Shown: positions 1-9,012 of the stretch, piece by piece
How the letters are laid out: every line of letters starts with the position of its first letter
How positions within the stretch are numbered: the stretch's first letter is position 1
DNA from: Roseivivax marinus
GTDB taxonomy: Bacteria > Pseudomonadota > Alphaproteobacteria > Rhodobacterales > Rhodobacteraceae
Direction: 5' to 3'
DNA length: 64,000 bases
Assembly (NCBI RefSeq): GCF_900109705.1
Contig: NZ_FOAI01000004.1
Span: 124,001-188,000 of the forward strand
Program-made: the position numbers and the translations under genes
Notes under the pieces: generated by a model
What the model was told of the DNA's origin: nothing
Seen by the model: the letters and a program-made list of their open reading frames with translations, nothing else
Databases searched by the model: none

Positions 1-17
1 AAGAGGTCATACGGAAG

Positions 18-53
18 AGCCCCTTCTGCGTGACCGCGGAACGGGGCTTTTTT
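18..53 (+). terminator. Rho-independent terminator upstream of metZ
   Basis: A near-perfect hairpin: AGCCCC (18-23) pairs with GGGGCT (43-48), and after one bulged C the stem continues for seven more pairs (24-30 with 35-41, one G-T), closed by a TGAC loop. A run of six T follows (48-53). It most likely ends the gene lying to the left of the window. It could instead belong to a riboswitch expression platform, but too little upstream sequence is visible to tell. Confidence 0.75.
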
Positions 54-89
54 CATGCCGCGGCCGGGATCGCGGCAGAGGAGACGATC

Positions 90-1283
90 ATGAAAGACAC
101 CGGACAGGACACCCGCCGCGCCCGCACCAAGCTGGTGCACGGCGGCACCAAGCGCAGCCAGTGGGGCGAGCTGAGCGAGGCGATGTTCCTCACGCAGGGC
201 TTCGCCTACGACAGCGCGGCGCAGGCCGAGGCGCGCTTCCAGAAGGCGGGCGAGGACGAATACATCTACGCCCGCTACGGCAATCCCACCGTGCGGATGT
301 TCGAGGAGCGCATCGCGCTGCTCGAGGGCGCCGAGGATGCCTTCGCCACCGCCTCCGGCATGGCGGCGGTAAACGGCGCGCTGGTGTCGATGCTGAAGGC
401 GGGCGACCACGTGGTCGCGGCGCGCGCGCTGTTCGGGTCGTGCCTCTACATCCTGCAGGACGTCCTGCCGCGATACGGCGTGGAGGTCACGCTGGTCGAT
501 GGCACCGACCTCGACCAGTGGAAAAAGGCCCTGCGGTCGGACACGCGGTGCGTGTTCTTCGAGTCGATGTCGAATCCCACGCTCGAGATCGTCGACATCG
601 AAGCGGTGTCGGACCTCGCGCATTCCGTGGGCGCGACAGTGGTCGTGGACAACGTGTTCTCGACGCCGATTTACTCGAAGGCCATCGCGCAGGGGGCGGA
701 CGTGGTCGTCTACTCGGCGACCAAGCATATCGACGGACAGGGGCGCACACTGGGTGGCGTGATCCTCGGCACGCAGGAGATGATCCGCGGCACGGTCGAA
801 CCCTACATGAAGCACACCGGCGGATCTCTCAGCCCGTTCACGGCCTGGGTGCTGCTCAAGGGCATGGAGACGTTGGACCTGCGCGTGCGCGCCCAGACCG
901 AGACCGCGGGCGTTCTGACCGCACGGCTCGAAGGGCACCCCAAGCTGACCCGCGTGATCTATCCCGGCTCGGCGTCCCACCCGCAGGCGGAGCTGGCCGA
1001 CCGGCAGATGGGGGCGGGCGGCACCATGCTTGCCTTCGAGGTCGCCGGCGGCAAGGACGCGGCCTTCGCCGTTCTCGACGCGCTCGAGGTCATCCTGATC
1101 TCGAACAACCTCGGCGACGCCAAGTCCATCGCGACGCACCCGGCCACCACCACCCACTCGCGGCTCGCTCCCGAGACCCGCGAGGAGCTGGGAATCACCG
1201 ACGGGCTGATCCGGCTGTCGGTGGGCCTCGAGGATGCCGAGGACCTCGCCGAGGACCTTCTCGGCGCCCTTTCGCGGGTCTGA
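90..1283 (+). CDS. metZ: O-succinylhomoserine sulfhydrylase
   Basis: PLP enzyme of the Cys/Met metabolism family (397 residues), which makes homocysteine from an activated homoserine ester and sulfide in the cytoplasm, as a direct sulfhydrylation route to methionine. The family signature SATKHIDGQG carries the PLP lysine (Lys212), and the N-terminal YARYGNPT and SNPTLEI motifs are typical. The start at 90 is preceded by GAGGAGA; an upstream in-frame ATG at 30 lies inside the terminator hairpin and is unlikely. Succinyl rather than acetyl specificity is inferred from overall MetZ likeness. metF and metR of the same pathway lie about 23 kb away. Confidence 0.9.
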   Translation: MKDTGQDTRRARTKLVHGGTKRSQWGELSEAMFLTQGFAYDSAAQAEARFQKAGEDEYIYARYGNPTVRMFEERIALLEGAEDAFATASGMAAVNGALVSMLKAGDHVVAARALFGSCLYILQDVLPRYGVEVTLVDGTDLDQWKKALRSDTRCVFFESMSNPTLEIVDIEAVSDLAHSVGATVVVDNVFSTPIYSKAIAQGADVVVYSATKHIDGQGRTLGGVILGTQEMIRGTVEPYMKHTGGSLSPFTAWVLLKGMETLDLRVRAQTETAGVLTARLEGHPKLTRVIYPGSASHPQAELADRQMGAGGTMLAFEVAGGKDAAFAVLDALEVILISNNLGDAKSIATHPATTTHSRLAPETREELGITDGLIRLSVGLEDAEDLAEDLLGALSRV

Positions 1284-1294
1284 GGCGATCCGTC

Positions 1295-1319
1295 GCACCG
1301 GCGGCCTGGCCGCCGGTGC
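1295..1319 (+). terminator. Perfect hairpin after metZ
   Basis: GCACCGGCGGC (1295-1305) and GCCGCCGGTGC (1309-1319) form an uninterrupted 11-bp stem with a CTG loop, 11 bases after the metZ stop. It is followed by AGGGGTATTTTCATCC rather than a clean T run. The same tail, in the form GAGTATTTTCACC, follows other GC-rich palindromes in this window (near 29.05 kb and 60.5 kb), so this may be a degenerate member of that repeat family. Confidence 0.6.
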
Positions 1320-1426
1320 AGGGGTATTTTCATCCGGAACACGTCCCCGTGCGTAAGAGCCTCGAAAATGGAAATTTCGGCCGCTGCGCCTAGATGCACG
1401 ACGGTACGAGCCTTGGAGGCCCCTCA

Positions 1427-2521
1427 ATGAACGTTCATCTGCCAGAGTTCGACAGAGAGCCCAGCCGAGACGAGGCCGAGGCGGCCCTGCGGCTGCTTCG
1501 GCACTGGGCGGACACGGCGGAGTCCGCCGAGATCGATGCGCTCGACCCCGCCATCGCGCGTCTGCTGTCCGGCAAGGTCGACTACCCCGCGCTGGAGCGC
1601 CGCTACGACCACGAGTTCGACGCCGACGACGCCTATCGCCGCACGCTGCCCGATCTGCAGAACGGTCCGGCCTCGCTGATCCGCGGCGCAAAGCGGTCGA
1701 TCCAACATGTCGGTATTTCGAACTTCCGCCTGCCGCTGCGCTACCGCACCCGCGACAACGGCGCCCTGGTGCTCGAGACCAGCGTCACCGGGTCGGTCAG
1801 TCTCGATGCGGACAAGAAGGGCATCAACATGAGCCGGATCATCCGGTCGTTCTATGCCCATGCCGAACAGACCTTCAGCATCGGCACGGTCGAAGCCGCG
1901 CTCGACGACTACAAGCAGGACCTCGAGAGCTTCGACGCCCGGATCGCGCTCGCGCTGCGCTTCCCGATGCGGGTGGAAAGCCTGCGTTCGGGGCTCGAAG
2001 GCTGGCAGTACTACGACGTGGCGATGGAGTTGGTCGAGCGAGACGGCGTGCGGCGCAAGGTCATGCACCTCGACTACGTCTATTCGTCCACGTGCCCGTG
2101 TTCGCTGGAGCTGTCCGAGCACGCCCGGCAGGAGCGCAACGTGCTCGCGACGCCGCACTCGCAGCGTTCCGTCGCGCGCATTTCGGTCGAACTGATCGGC
2201 GACGATGTGCTGTGGATCGAGGACCTCGTGGAGCTGTGCCGCAAGGCCGTGCCGACCGAGACGCAGGTCATGGTGAAGCGCGAGGACGAACAGGCCTTCG
2301 CGGAGCTGAACGGCGCGAACCCGATCTTCGTCGAGGACGCGGCGCGTCTTTTTGCCGAGGCGCTACAGTCGGATGCGCGCATCGGCGACTTCCGCGTCGC
2401 GGCAAGCCACCAGGAAAGCCTGCACAGCCACGACGCCGTGTCCGTGTTGTCCGAGGGCGAGCTGTTCGACGCCGAGAGCCTTGATCCGAAGTTCTTCGAG
2501 ACGCTGATCCACCGCGGCTGA
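1427..2521 (+). CDS. folE2: GTP cyclohydrolase FolE2 (type IB)
   Basis: Converts GTP to 7,8-dihydroneopterin triphosphate, the first step of folate synthesis. The 364-residue protein matches the COG1469 family, which is unrelated in sequence to FolE and works with metals other than zinc. The signature SSTCPCSLELSEHA with Cys223 and Cys225 holds the expected catalytic/metal cysteine region, and QESLHSHDAV near the C-terminus is characteristic. The start at 1427 is chosen because GGAGG sits at 1415-1419; an earlier ATG at 1394 has no such site. In other bacteria folE2 is often Zur-controlled; I saw no convincing Zur box here. Confidence 0.92.
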   Translation: MNVHLPEFDREPSRDEAEAALRLLRHWADTAESAEIDALDPAIARLLSGKVDYPALERRYDHEFDADDAYRRTLPDLQNGPASLIRGAKRSIQHVGISNFRLPLRYRTRDNGALVLETSVTGSVSLDADKKGINMSRIIRSFYAHAEQTFSIGTVEAALDDYKQDLESFDARIALALRFPMRVESLRSGLEGWQYYDVAMELVERDGVRRKVMHLDYVYSSTCPCSLELSEHARQERNVLATPHSQRSVARISVELIGDDVLWIEDLVELCRKAVPTETQVMVKREDEQAFAELNGANPIFVEDAARLFAEALQSDARIGDFRVAASHQESLHSHDAVSVLSEGELFDAESLDPKFFETLIHRG

Positions 2522-2574
2522 GGCGACGGGAGCGGCGCCTGCCGCCACCAGACCTTTCCCATCGTTCGGACCTG

Positions 2575-2601
2575 AAACGCGCGCCGTCTGGCGCGCGTTT
2601 T
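2575..2601 (+). terminator. Rho-independent terminator after folE2
   Basis: AAACGCGCGCC (2575-2585) pairs perfectly with GGCGCGCGTTT (2590-2600) around a GTCT loop, giving an 11-bp stem followed by TTTT. It lies 54 bases after the folE2 stop and before trkH. Confidence 0.85.
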
Positions 2602-2739
2602 CGGTTGGAGGAAAGCACCGCTGCGGGCGAGCAAGGCCCGCAGCGGCAGCAGGCCCCGAACCACGCTTACCGCACGCCGCAGCGGCCGCCGCCGCGGCTC
2701 GCTTGACAGTTCGCGCGGGCAGCGCCAACGCTCGCCGCC

Positions 2740-4188
2740 ATGTTCGACCTCCGGCCCATCGCCCACGTCATCGGCATCCTCGTGACTTGCCTGGGCCTTA
2801 CCATGCTGTTGCCTCTGCTCGTGGACATCGCCGAGGGGCGGGGCGAATGGGACGTGTTTCTCGAAAGCTCGGTGGTGACGATCATGTCCGGCGCGCTCGT
2901 GGCCATCGCGGCCTCGGGGTCCAAGACCGAGCGGCTGTCGCTCCAGCAGACCTTCCTGCTGACCACGCTGGTCTGGGTCGTTCTGCCGATGTTCGGCGCG
3001 ATTCCCTTCGTGATCGGAGCGCCCGACGCGACGATCACCAATGCCTATTTCGAGGCCATGTCGGGGCTGACCACCACCGGTTCGACCGTGTTCACCGGGC
3101 TCGACACGCTGCCCAAGGGGATCCTCTTGTGGCGCGGGCTGCTGCAATGGCTGGGCGGCATCGGCATCATCGTGGTCGCGATGGTCTTCCTGCCCGAATT
3201 GCGCGTGGGCGGGATGCAGATCTTCCGCTCCGAGGCCTTCGACACGATGGGGAAAATCCTGCCGCGGGCCACGCAGATCAGCGCGCAGATCTCGACGATC
3301 TATGTCTCGCTCACCCTGCTCTGCGCGCTGATCTACATCGGCACGGGCATGAATGCCTTCGACGGGGCGGTGCACGCGCTGACCACGGTCTCCACCGGCG
3401 GCTTCGCGAATTACGACGCCTCGTTCGGGGTGTTCCAGGGGCCCGCGGAATACGTGGCCGCGGTGTTCATGGTGCTGGCGGCGCTGCCCTTCGTGCGCTA
3501 CGTGCAGCTCGTGAACGGCAACACCGTCGCGATCTTCCGGGACAGCCAGGTGCGGACGTTCCTCGCGATCATCGCGGTGCTGGTCCTCGTGACGGTGTCG
3601 ATCCTGGTGTCCATCTTCCCGCACCATCCCGAGCAGGCGGTGCGCGAGGCGCTGTTCAACATCACCTCGATCATGACCGGGACGGGCTACGCCAGCGTGG
3701 ACTACATGCGCTGGGGGCCGTTCCTGGTGTGCATGTTCTTCTTCATCGGCCTGATCGGGGGCTGCGCGGGTTCGACCGCATGTTCGGTCAAGGTGTTCCG
3801 CTACCAGCTGCTGTTCGCCTCGATCGGCACGCAGCTTCGCAAGATCCGCGCGCCGCACGGCATTTTCACCCCCCGCTACGAGGGCCGGCCCATCGGCGAC
3901 GACGTGCTGTCCTCGGTCATGTCGTTCTTCGTGTTCTTCGTGGTGACCCTCGGCCTGATCTCGGTGTCGCTGGGGCTGACCGGGCTCGACTTCATCACCG
4001 CGCTGTCCGGGGCGGCCACGGCTCTGGCCAACATCGGACCCGGCCTCGGCCCCGAGATCGGGCCATCGGGCAATTTCCAGGGTCTGAACGACGCGGCGAA
4101 ATGGATCCTGATCTTCGCCATGCTGCTGGGCCGGCTGGAGCTGATGGCGGTGCTGGTGATCTTTACCGTCCGCTTCTGGCGGGGCTGA
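2740..4188 (+). CDS. trkH: TrkH-type potassium uptake membrane subunit
   Basis: Integral membrane K+ translocating subunit (482 residues) of a Trk/Ktr system, working with a cytoplasmic TrkA-type regulator that is not in this window. Hydrophobic segments run throughout. The four P-loop regions are visible: SGLTTTGST, TTVSTGGFANYD, ITSIMTGTGYASVD and ALANIGPGLGPEIG, each carrying the glycine of a selectivity filter. Length fits the family. It stands alone between a terminator and the lipid-transport operon, with 110 bases before the next start. Confidence 0.93.
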   Translation: MFDLRPIAHVIGILVTCLGLTMLLPLLVDIAEGRGEWDVFLESSVVTIMSGALVAIAASGSKTERLSLQQTFLLTTLVWVVLPMFGAIPFVIGAPDATITNAYFEAMSGLTTTGSTVFTGLDTLPKGILLWRGLLQWLGGIGIIVVAMVFLPELRVGGMQIFRSEAFDTMGKILPRATQISAQISTIYVSLTLLCALIYIGTGMNAFDGAVHALTTVSTGGFANYDASFGVFQGPAEYVAAVFMVLAALPFVRYVQLVNGNTVAIFRDSQVRTFLAIIAVLVLVTVSILVSIFPHHPEQAVREALFNITSIMTGTGYASVDYMRWGPFLVCMFFFIGLIGGCAGSTACSVKVFRYQLLFASIGTQLRKIRAPHGIFTPRYEGRPIGDDVLSSVMSFFVFFVVTLGLISVSLGLTGLDFITALSGAATALANIGPGLGPEIGPSGNFQGLNDAAKWILIFAMLLGRLELMAVLVIFTVRFWRG

Positions 4189-4298
4189 GGACGGACGTCG
4201 CTACCGCATTGCCGTGCGTGTCGCCCCGCCCGCCCTCCCGTCGCCGTTGCACCACGGGGCCTTGCGTTCCGTGCCGCGCTGCGGCTTTCCTGCGCGCG

Positions 4299-5429
4299 AT
4301 GCAGAGCCCGCCCCGCCCCACCATCGACGTCACCCATTCCGGGACCCGGACCGAGATTTCGGTTGCGGGCGATCTTGACGTGGCTGCACTGCCGCGGGTC
4401 GATCGGGCGCTCGCGGAGGTGCCGGCCGACCGGCCCGCGCGCGCCGATCTTTCCGAGGTCGCGCGGCTCGACACCGCGGGGGCCTTCGCGCTGCTGCGGC
4501 TGCGCGCGCGGCTCGAGGCGGCGGGACAGGGGCTGGAGATCGCCGGCGCGGACGCGCGGATGCAGGCGGTGCTGGAGACCGTCGAGCGGTCGATGCCCGA
4601 GAAGGTCGACGCGGTACCGGCGCGGCGGTCGCTGAAAGACAGGGTCGAGGGGGTCGGACGTGCGGTGGCCGATGCCGGCCAGATGAGCCTCGAGCTGCTG
4701 AACATGTTCGGAATGATCCTCGCGCGGCTCGGCCGGGTGATCGTCCGGCCAGGCGAGCTGCGGGTCACGGCGCTGGTGCACCACGCCGAGGCGGTGGGCT
4801 TCCAGGCGGTGCCGATCGTGGCGCTGATGTCGTTCCTGATCGGTATCGTGCTGGCCTTCCAGGGCGCGGTGCAGCTGCGCCAGTTCGGAGCCGAGGTCTT
4901 CGTCGTGGACTTGCTGGGCATCTCGATCCTGCGCGAACTCGGCGTGCTGCTGACCTCGATCATCGTGGCGGGGCGCACGGCGTCGTCCTTCACCGCGGCC
5001 ATCGGCTCGATGAAGATGCGCGAGGAAATCGACGCCATGCGGACGCTCGGCCTCGACCCGGCGGCGATGCTGTTCCTGCCGCGGGTGCTGGCGCTGCTGC
5101 TGATGCTGCCGATCCTCGCCCTGATCGCCGATGCCGCCGGCCTGATCGGCGGCGCGATCATGGCGTGGGCGGTCCTCGACATCTCGCCGCCCATGTTCGC
5201 GACGCGGCTGGTCGAGGGCACGGACGTCGCGAACCTCATCATCGGCATCGGCAAGGCGCCGGTCTTCGCGCTCATCATCGGGGTGGTGGGCTGCCATGCC
5301 GGGATGCGGGTGCGCGGCAACGCCGAAAGCCTCGGACGGCAGACCTCGGCTTCGGTGGTCACGGCGATCTTCGCGGTGATCGTGGCCGACGCGGTGTTCT
5401 CGGTGCTGCTGGCGGAGGTGGGCGTATGA
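4299..5429 (+). CDS. mlaE: STAS domain-MlaE permease fusion
   Basis: Permease of an Mla-type phospholipid ABC transporter in the inner membrane (376 residues). Residues about 1-95 resemble a STAS domain (TEISVAGDLDVAALP, then ADLSEVARLDTAGAFALL), equivalent to the separate E. coli MlaB. Residues about 110-376 are the MlaE/YrbE permease, with ALMSFLIGIVLAFQGAVQL, RELGVLLTSIIVAGRTASSFTA in part, and EEIDAMRTLGLDP. The start at 4299 is the first ATG in front of the STAS domain. The stop overlaps the next start as ATGA, implying translational coupling to mlaF. Confidence 0.88.
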   Translation: MQSPPRPTIDVTHSGTRTEISVAGDLDVAALPRVDRALAEVPADRPARADLSEVARLDTAGAFALLRLRARLEAAGQGLEIAGADARMQAVLETVERSMPEKVDAVPARRSLKDRVEGVGRAVADAGQMSLELLNMFGMILARLGRVIVRPGELRVTALVHHAEAVGFQAVPIVALMSFLIGIVLAFQGAVQLRQFGAEVFVVDLLGISILRELGVLLTSIIVAGRTASSFTAAIGSMKMREEIDAMRTLGLDPAAMLFLPRVLALLLMLPILALIADAAGLIGGAIMAWAVLDISPPMFATRLVEGTDVANLIIGIGKAPVFALIIGVVGCHAGMRVRGNAESLGRQTSASVVTAIFAVIVADAVFSVLLAEVGV

Positions 5430-6220
5430 GCGGCGCCGGGACCGAAACCCCGGTCATCACCGTCGAGGGGCTGGTCACGCGTTTCGGCCCGCAGGTGGTG
5501 CACGACGGCCTCGACCTCGAAGTCCATCGCGGCGAGATCCTCGGTGTCGTCGGCGGGTCGGGCACCGGCAAGTCGGTGCTCTTGCGGACGATCGTCGGCC
5601 TCAACCGGCCGGCCGAGGGACGGATCGAGGTCCTGGGCACGCCGGTGCCGGCGCAGACCGAGGCCGACCGCGAGCGGCTCGAGGGCCGCATCGGAGTGAT
5701 GTTCCAGGACGGGGCGCTGTTCTCGTCTCTGACCGTGCGCGAGAACGTCGAGGTGCCGCTGCGCCGGATCGCGGGGCTCGACCGCGCCCGGCGCGCGGAT
5801 CTCGCCGATCTCAAGATCTCGATGGCAGGCCTGCCTTGGGACGCGGGGGGAAAGTATCCCTCGGAGTTGTCGGGAGGGATGCGAAAGCGCGCGGGCCTCG
5901 CGCGGGCGCTGGCGCTCGATCCCGAGATCGTGTTCCTCGACGAGCCCACCGCGGGCCTCGATCCCATCGGTGCGGCCGCCTTCGACCGGCTGATCCATGG
6001 ACTCAGCCGGTCCCTCGGTCTAACGGTCTTTCTCGTGACGCACGACCTCGACACGCTGCACGCGGTCTGCGACCGCGTCGCGGTGCTGGCCGAAAAGCGG
6101 GTGCTGGTATCGGGGACGATGGCGGACATGGATCGCGTGGATCACCCTTGGGTGCGGGACTACTTCCACGGGCCGCGGGCACGCGCGGCGCGCGCGCAGG
6201 CGGGCGGGGACGAAGGATAG
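5426..6220 (+). CDS. mlaF: MlaF-type ABC transporter ATPase
   Basis: Cytoplasmic ATPase (264 residues) powering the lipid transporter formed with the preceding permease. Walker A is GGSGTGKS at residues 43-50. MFQDGALFSSLTVRENV contains the Q-loop with the hydrophobic, double-Ser form usual in MlaF. LSGGMRKRAGLARAL is the ABC signature, LDEPTAGLDP gives Walker B, and LVTHDLD holds the switch histidine. The start overlaps the mlaE stop by four bases, and seven bases separate its stop from the MCE gene. Confidence 0.93.
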   Translation: MSGAGTETPVITVEGLVTRFGPQVVHDGLDLEVHRGEILGVVGGSGTGKSVLLRTIVGLNRPAEGRIEVLGTPVPAQTEADRERLEGRIGVMFQDGALFSSLTVRENVEVPLRRIAGLDRARRADLADLKISMAGLPWDAGGKYPSELSGGMRKRAGLARALALDPEIVFLDEPTAGLDPIGAAAFDRLIHGLSRSLGLTVFLVTHDLDTLHAVCDRVAVLAEKRVLVSGTMADMDRVDHPWVRDYFHGPRARAARAQAGGDEG

Positions 6221-6227
6221 GCGGGCC

Positions 6228-8405
6228 ATGGAAACGCGGGCCAATTACGTTCTGATCGGAGCATTCACGCTGGCCGGGATCGCCGCGATCGCGGGCTTCG
6301 TGCTGTGGTTCGCCCGTGTCGAGCTGGACCGTCAATTCGCCTATTACGACGTGCGCTTCGAAAGCGTCGCCGGCCTGTCGGAGGCCGCGGACGTGCGCTT
6401 TGCCGGGCTGCCGGTGGGGAAGGTGGCCGATATCCGGTTGTCGCCGGATCGCGACGGCACGGTGCTGGTCCGGCTCGAGGTGGACGCCGAGACGCCGGTG
6501 CGCACGACCTCCGAGGCGACCGTCGAGAGCCAGGGCGTCACCGGGGTGTCCTACGTGGGCATCAGTGCGGGCGAGCCCGACACGCCGCTGCTGGACGAGG
6601 CCGCCGAAGACGACATCCCCGAGATCCCGTCGGGCACGTCGGTTTTCCAGGCCCTGACCCGCGACGCGCCGGAACTGCTGGACGAGACGCTGAACACCGT
6701 CCGCTCGATCAACGAGATCCTGTCGCCCGACAACCGCGACCGGGTGACAAACATCCTCGTCAACGTGGAAGCGGCGTCCGAGGACTTCTCGGCGGTGCTC
6801 GACAGCTTTTCGACGGTGACCGACCAGATCTCGGGCTTCGCGCGCGAGGTGGACCGCTTCAACACCACTCTCGAAACGCTCTCGGGCGAGTTCGTCACCG
6901 TGCTCGACACGGCGAACGGCACGCTTCTGGACGTGGGCGACCTCGCAGTGCAGGGCCAGTCCTTGCTGGCGCGCGGGGAGACGACCCTCGAGTCCGCGAC
7001 GCGCTCCATCGACAGTGCCAACGGGTTCCTGTCGAACGATCTGCCGTCGCTGACGGTGGAGCTTCAGGCGGCGGTGTCGGACCTGCGGCGCGAAACGCTG
7101 GACATCGCGCGGCAGGCGGGCGGCGTGCTCGACACGTTCGACGTGGCCGCGGCGTCGGCCCGTGACCGGTTCGCCGAGGCCGAACCGCTGATCGACGACA
7201 CGTTGGCGCTGGTCGCCGATCTCGACGTGGCGACCGCGAATATCGATGACGCCGCCACCTATTTCGACGACCTCATGGAGGGCGAGTTCACGGCCGTCAT
7301 CGTCGAGAGCCGTGCCGCCCTGCGCGACGTCACCGAGGCGGTCGCCACCCTTCAGGCATTGGCCGAGGATGGCCGCGGCTTCATCGACGCGACCGGCGGC
7401 ACCGTGGCCGCGGCGACCTCCACGCTCGAGAGCGCGGACGCGCTGCTGTCGAACGACCTGCCGGGACTGACGGCCGAGGTGCAGACCACCGTTGCAGCGC
7501 TCCGCACCGACCTTGCCCGCCTGACGGAAAGGGCCGAGGCGGTGCTGACCGAGGCCGAAGGCGTCGGCGCCTCGGTCAACGCCAGGCTGGAAGAGGTCGG
7601 CCCGGTTCTGGGCGAGGTCGAGGGCCTCGTGGCCGACCTGCGCGCCACCACTCGGGCTGTCGACGGCGTGATGGAGTCGGTGGACACCCTGGTCACGGGT
7701 GACGGCGCGGCGCTCGTTGCCGAAGCTCGCACGATGGTGTCGGACGCGGCGCGGACCATCGCGCAAGTGTCCGAGGTGGCCGAGACCGACCTGCCGGTGA
7801 TCGTCGAGGATGTCCGCGCCACCACCTCCGAGGCGCGCGACGTCATCACCTCGGTGGGCGCCGACCTGCGAGAGGCCACCGGCCGGATCGACGGGTTGTC
7901 CGAGGATGCACAAGCCGCGCTTCAAGCGGCGACGACGACGTTCTCCAACGCCAATACGACGCTCGCCGCGGTGAACTCGGCCCTCGCCACCGGGGAGCGC
8001 ACACTGATCGCGGCAGAGGATGTCTTCGCCAAGGCCGGCCCCGTGCTCGAAGGCGCGGACCGCGTCATCAATGAGGATATCGGCGCCATCACGACGGACC
8101 TGCGCGACGCGATCGCGCGGTTGAATGGCGCGGTGGCTCAGGTCTCGGAGGATATCCCCGAGATCAGCGGCGACGTGCGCGACGCCGCCACCGAGGCGGA
8201 GGCGCTCTTCCGCGACATCCGCCGGCTTGTACAGGAGACCGGCGCGCCGCTGTCGGACTTTGCCGCCGGGGGCCTGCCGCAATACACCGCGCTCGCGGGC
8301 GAGACCCGTGCGCTGATCCGCAATCTCGACAAGCTGACCGAGCAGATCGCACGCGACCCCGCGCGCTTCCTGCTGTCGCCCGACACGCCCACGTTCCGCA
8401 GGTGA
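6228..8405 (+). CDS. mlaD: MCE-domain (MlaD-like) protein with long helical C-terminus
   Basis: Substrate-binding component of the Mla-like lipid transporter, anchored in the inner membrane by one helix (about residues 9-28) and facing the periplasm. The MCE domain is at about 38-118 (DVRFESVAGLSEAADVRFAG, GVTGVSYVGI). At 725 residues it is far longer than E. coli MlaD (about 180). The rest is Ala/Thr/Asp/Glu-rich and predicted helical, with a recurring module: LSNDLPSLT at residue 268, LSNDLPGLT at 407 and a looser INEDIGAITTDLR near 614. By analogy with PqiB and other long MCE proteins the helices may form a tube or needle across the periplasm; that is inference. Confidence 0.87.
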   Translation: METRANYVLIGAFTLAGIAAIAGFVLWFARVELDRQFAYYDVRFESVAGLSEAADVRFAGLPVGKVADIRLSPDRDGTVLVRLEVDAETPVRTTSEATVESQGVTGVSYVGISAGEPDTPLLDEAAEDDIPEIPSGTSVFQALTRDAPELLDETLNTVRSINEILSPDNRDRVTNILVNVEAASEDFSAVLDSFSTVTDQISGFAREVDRFNTTLETLSGEFVTVLDTANGTLLDVGDLAVQGQSLLARGETTLESATRSIDSANGFLSNDLPSLTVELQAAVSDLRRETLDIARQAGGVLDTFDVAAASARDRFAEAEPLIDDTLALVADLDVATANIDDAATYFDDLMEGEFTAVIVESRAALRDVTEAVATLQALAEDGRGFIDATGGTVAAATSTLESADALLSNDLPGLTAEVQTTVAALRTDLARLTERAEAVLTEAEGVGASVNARLEEVGPVLGEVEGLVADLRATTRAVDGVMESVDTLVTGDGAALVAEARTMVSDAARTIAQVSEVAETDLPVIVEDVRATTSEARDVITSVGADLREATGRIDGLSEDAQAALQAATTTFSNANTTLAAVNSALATGERTLIAAEDVFAKAGPVLEGADRVINEDIGAITTDLRDAIARLNGAVAQVSEDIPEISGDVRDAATEAEALFRDIRRLVQETGAPLSDFAAGGLPQYTALAGETRALIRNLDKLTEQIARDPARFLLSPDTPTFRR

Positions 8406-8409
8406 TCCC

Positions 8410-9012
8410 ATGCGCCTTCTCGCGATCCTCTTTCTTCCCCTGGCCCTGAGCGGCTGCTCGGCACTGTCGGCGCTGTCGGACGCGACGACGGTGCTCGATG
8501 TCTACGAGCTGCAGGCGCCTGACGCGGTGCCGCAGGGCGGGGCGCGGTCGCTCGACGTCATCGTGGAGCTGCCGACGACCACGGGCGCGCTCGATACCGA
8601 CCGGGTGATGGTGAAGCCTTCGCAGCTTCAGGCGCAGTATCTCGACGACGCGCGCTGGGGCGAGGAAATGCCGGTGATGATGCAGTCGCTGATGCTGCGC
8701 ACCCTGCAGGAGACCGAGGCCTTCCGCTATGTCGCCCGCGAGCCGCTGGGCCTCTCGGGCGACGTCGCGATCGTCTCTGACGTCATCGACTTCCATGCCG
8801 TCGCCGCGCCCGAGGGCGAGGGCGCCGAGGTGGTGTTGCGCGTTCGCGTGCAGCTCGTGCGGGAAACCGACGTGGCGATCCTGTCCAGCCGCACCTTCGA
8901 AGCGCGCGCGCAGGCGCCGGCGACGGACACCCCGACGCTGATGCGCGCCTTCGATTCGGCGTCCGACGCGTTGCTGACCGAGTTCGCCGGCTGGGTTTTG
9001 AGCGTCCTCTAG
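8410..9012 (+). CDS. PqiC-like ABC transport auxiliary lipoprotein
   Basis: A 200-residue lipoprotein starting with a short signal peptide and lipobox LSGC (Cys at about residue 16). It resembles the ABC-type transport auxiliary family (COG3218, PqiC/YmbA): the core contains ARSLDVIVELPTTTGALDTDRVMVKPS and RALQETEAF-like segments. Such proteins sit in the outer membrane as the partner of long MCE proteins. It follows the MCE gene by four bases and completes an mlaE-mlaF-mlaD-lipoprotein operon. This makes the system look Pqi-like in architecture despite its MlaEF-type membrane engine. Confidence 0.8.
   Translation: MRLLAILFLPLALSGCSALSALSDATTVLDVYELQAPDAVPQGGARSLDVIVELPTTTGALDTDRVMVKPSQLQAQYLDDARWGEEMPVMMQSLMLRTLQETEAFRYVAREPLGLSGDVAIVSDVIDFHAVAAPEGEGAEVVLRVRVQLVRETDVAILSSRTFEARAQAPATDTPTLMRAFDSASDALLTEFAGWVLSVL

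Noticed and set aside
1-89. A SAM-type riboswitch upstream of metZ
   Set aside because: Only 89 bases are present and the visible structure is a plain terminator hairpin with T run; no aptamer consensus was recognised.
1284-1426. A Zur box upstream of folE2
   Set aside because: No convincing palindromic Zur site is visible; the inverted repeat here is the metZ hairpin.
2080-3858. A minus-strand open frame of about 590 codons opposite folE2 and trkH
   Set aside because: His/Asp/Arg-rich, spans a terminator and two real genes, no homology visible.
6003-8411. A minus-strand open frame of about 800 codons opposite the MCE gene
   Set aside because: Repetitive Gly/Arg-rich translation that mirrors the periodic plus-strand gene.
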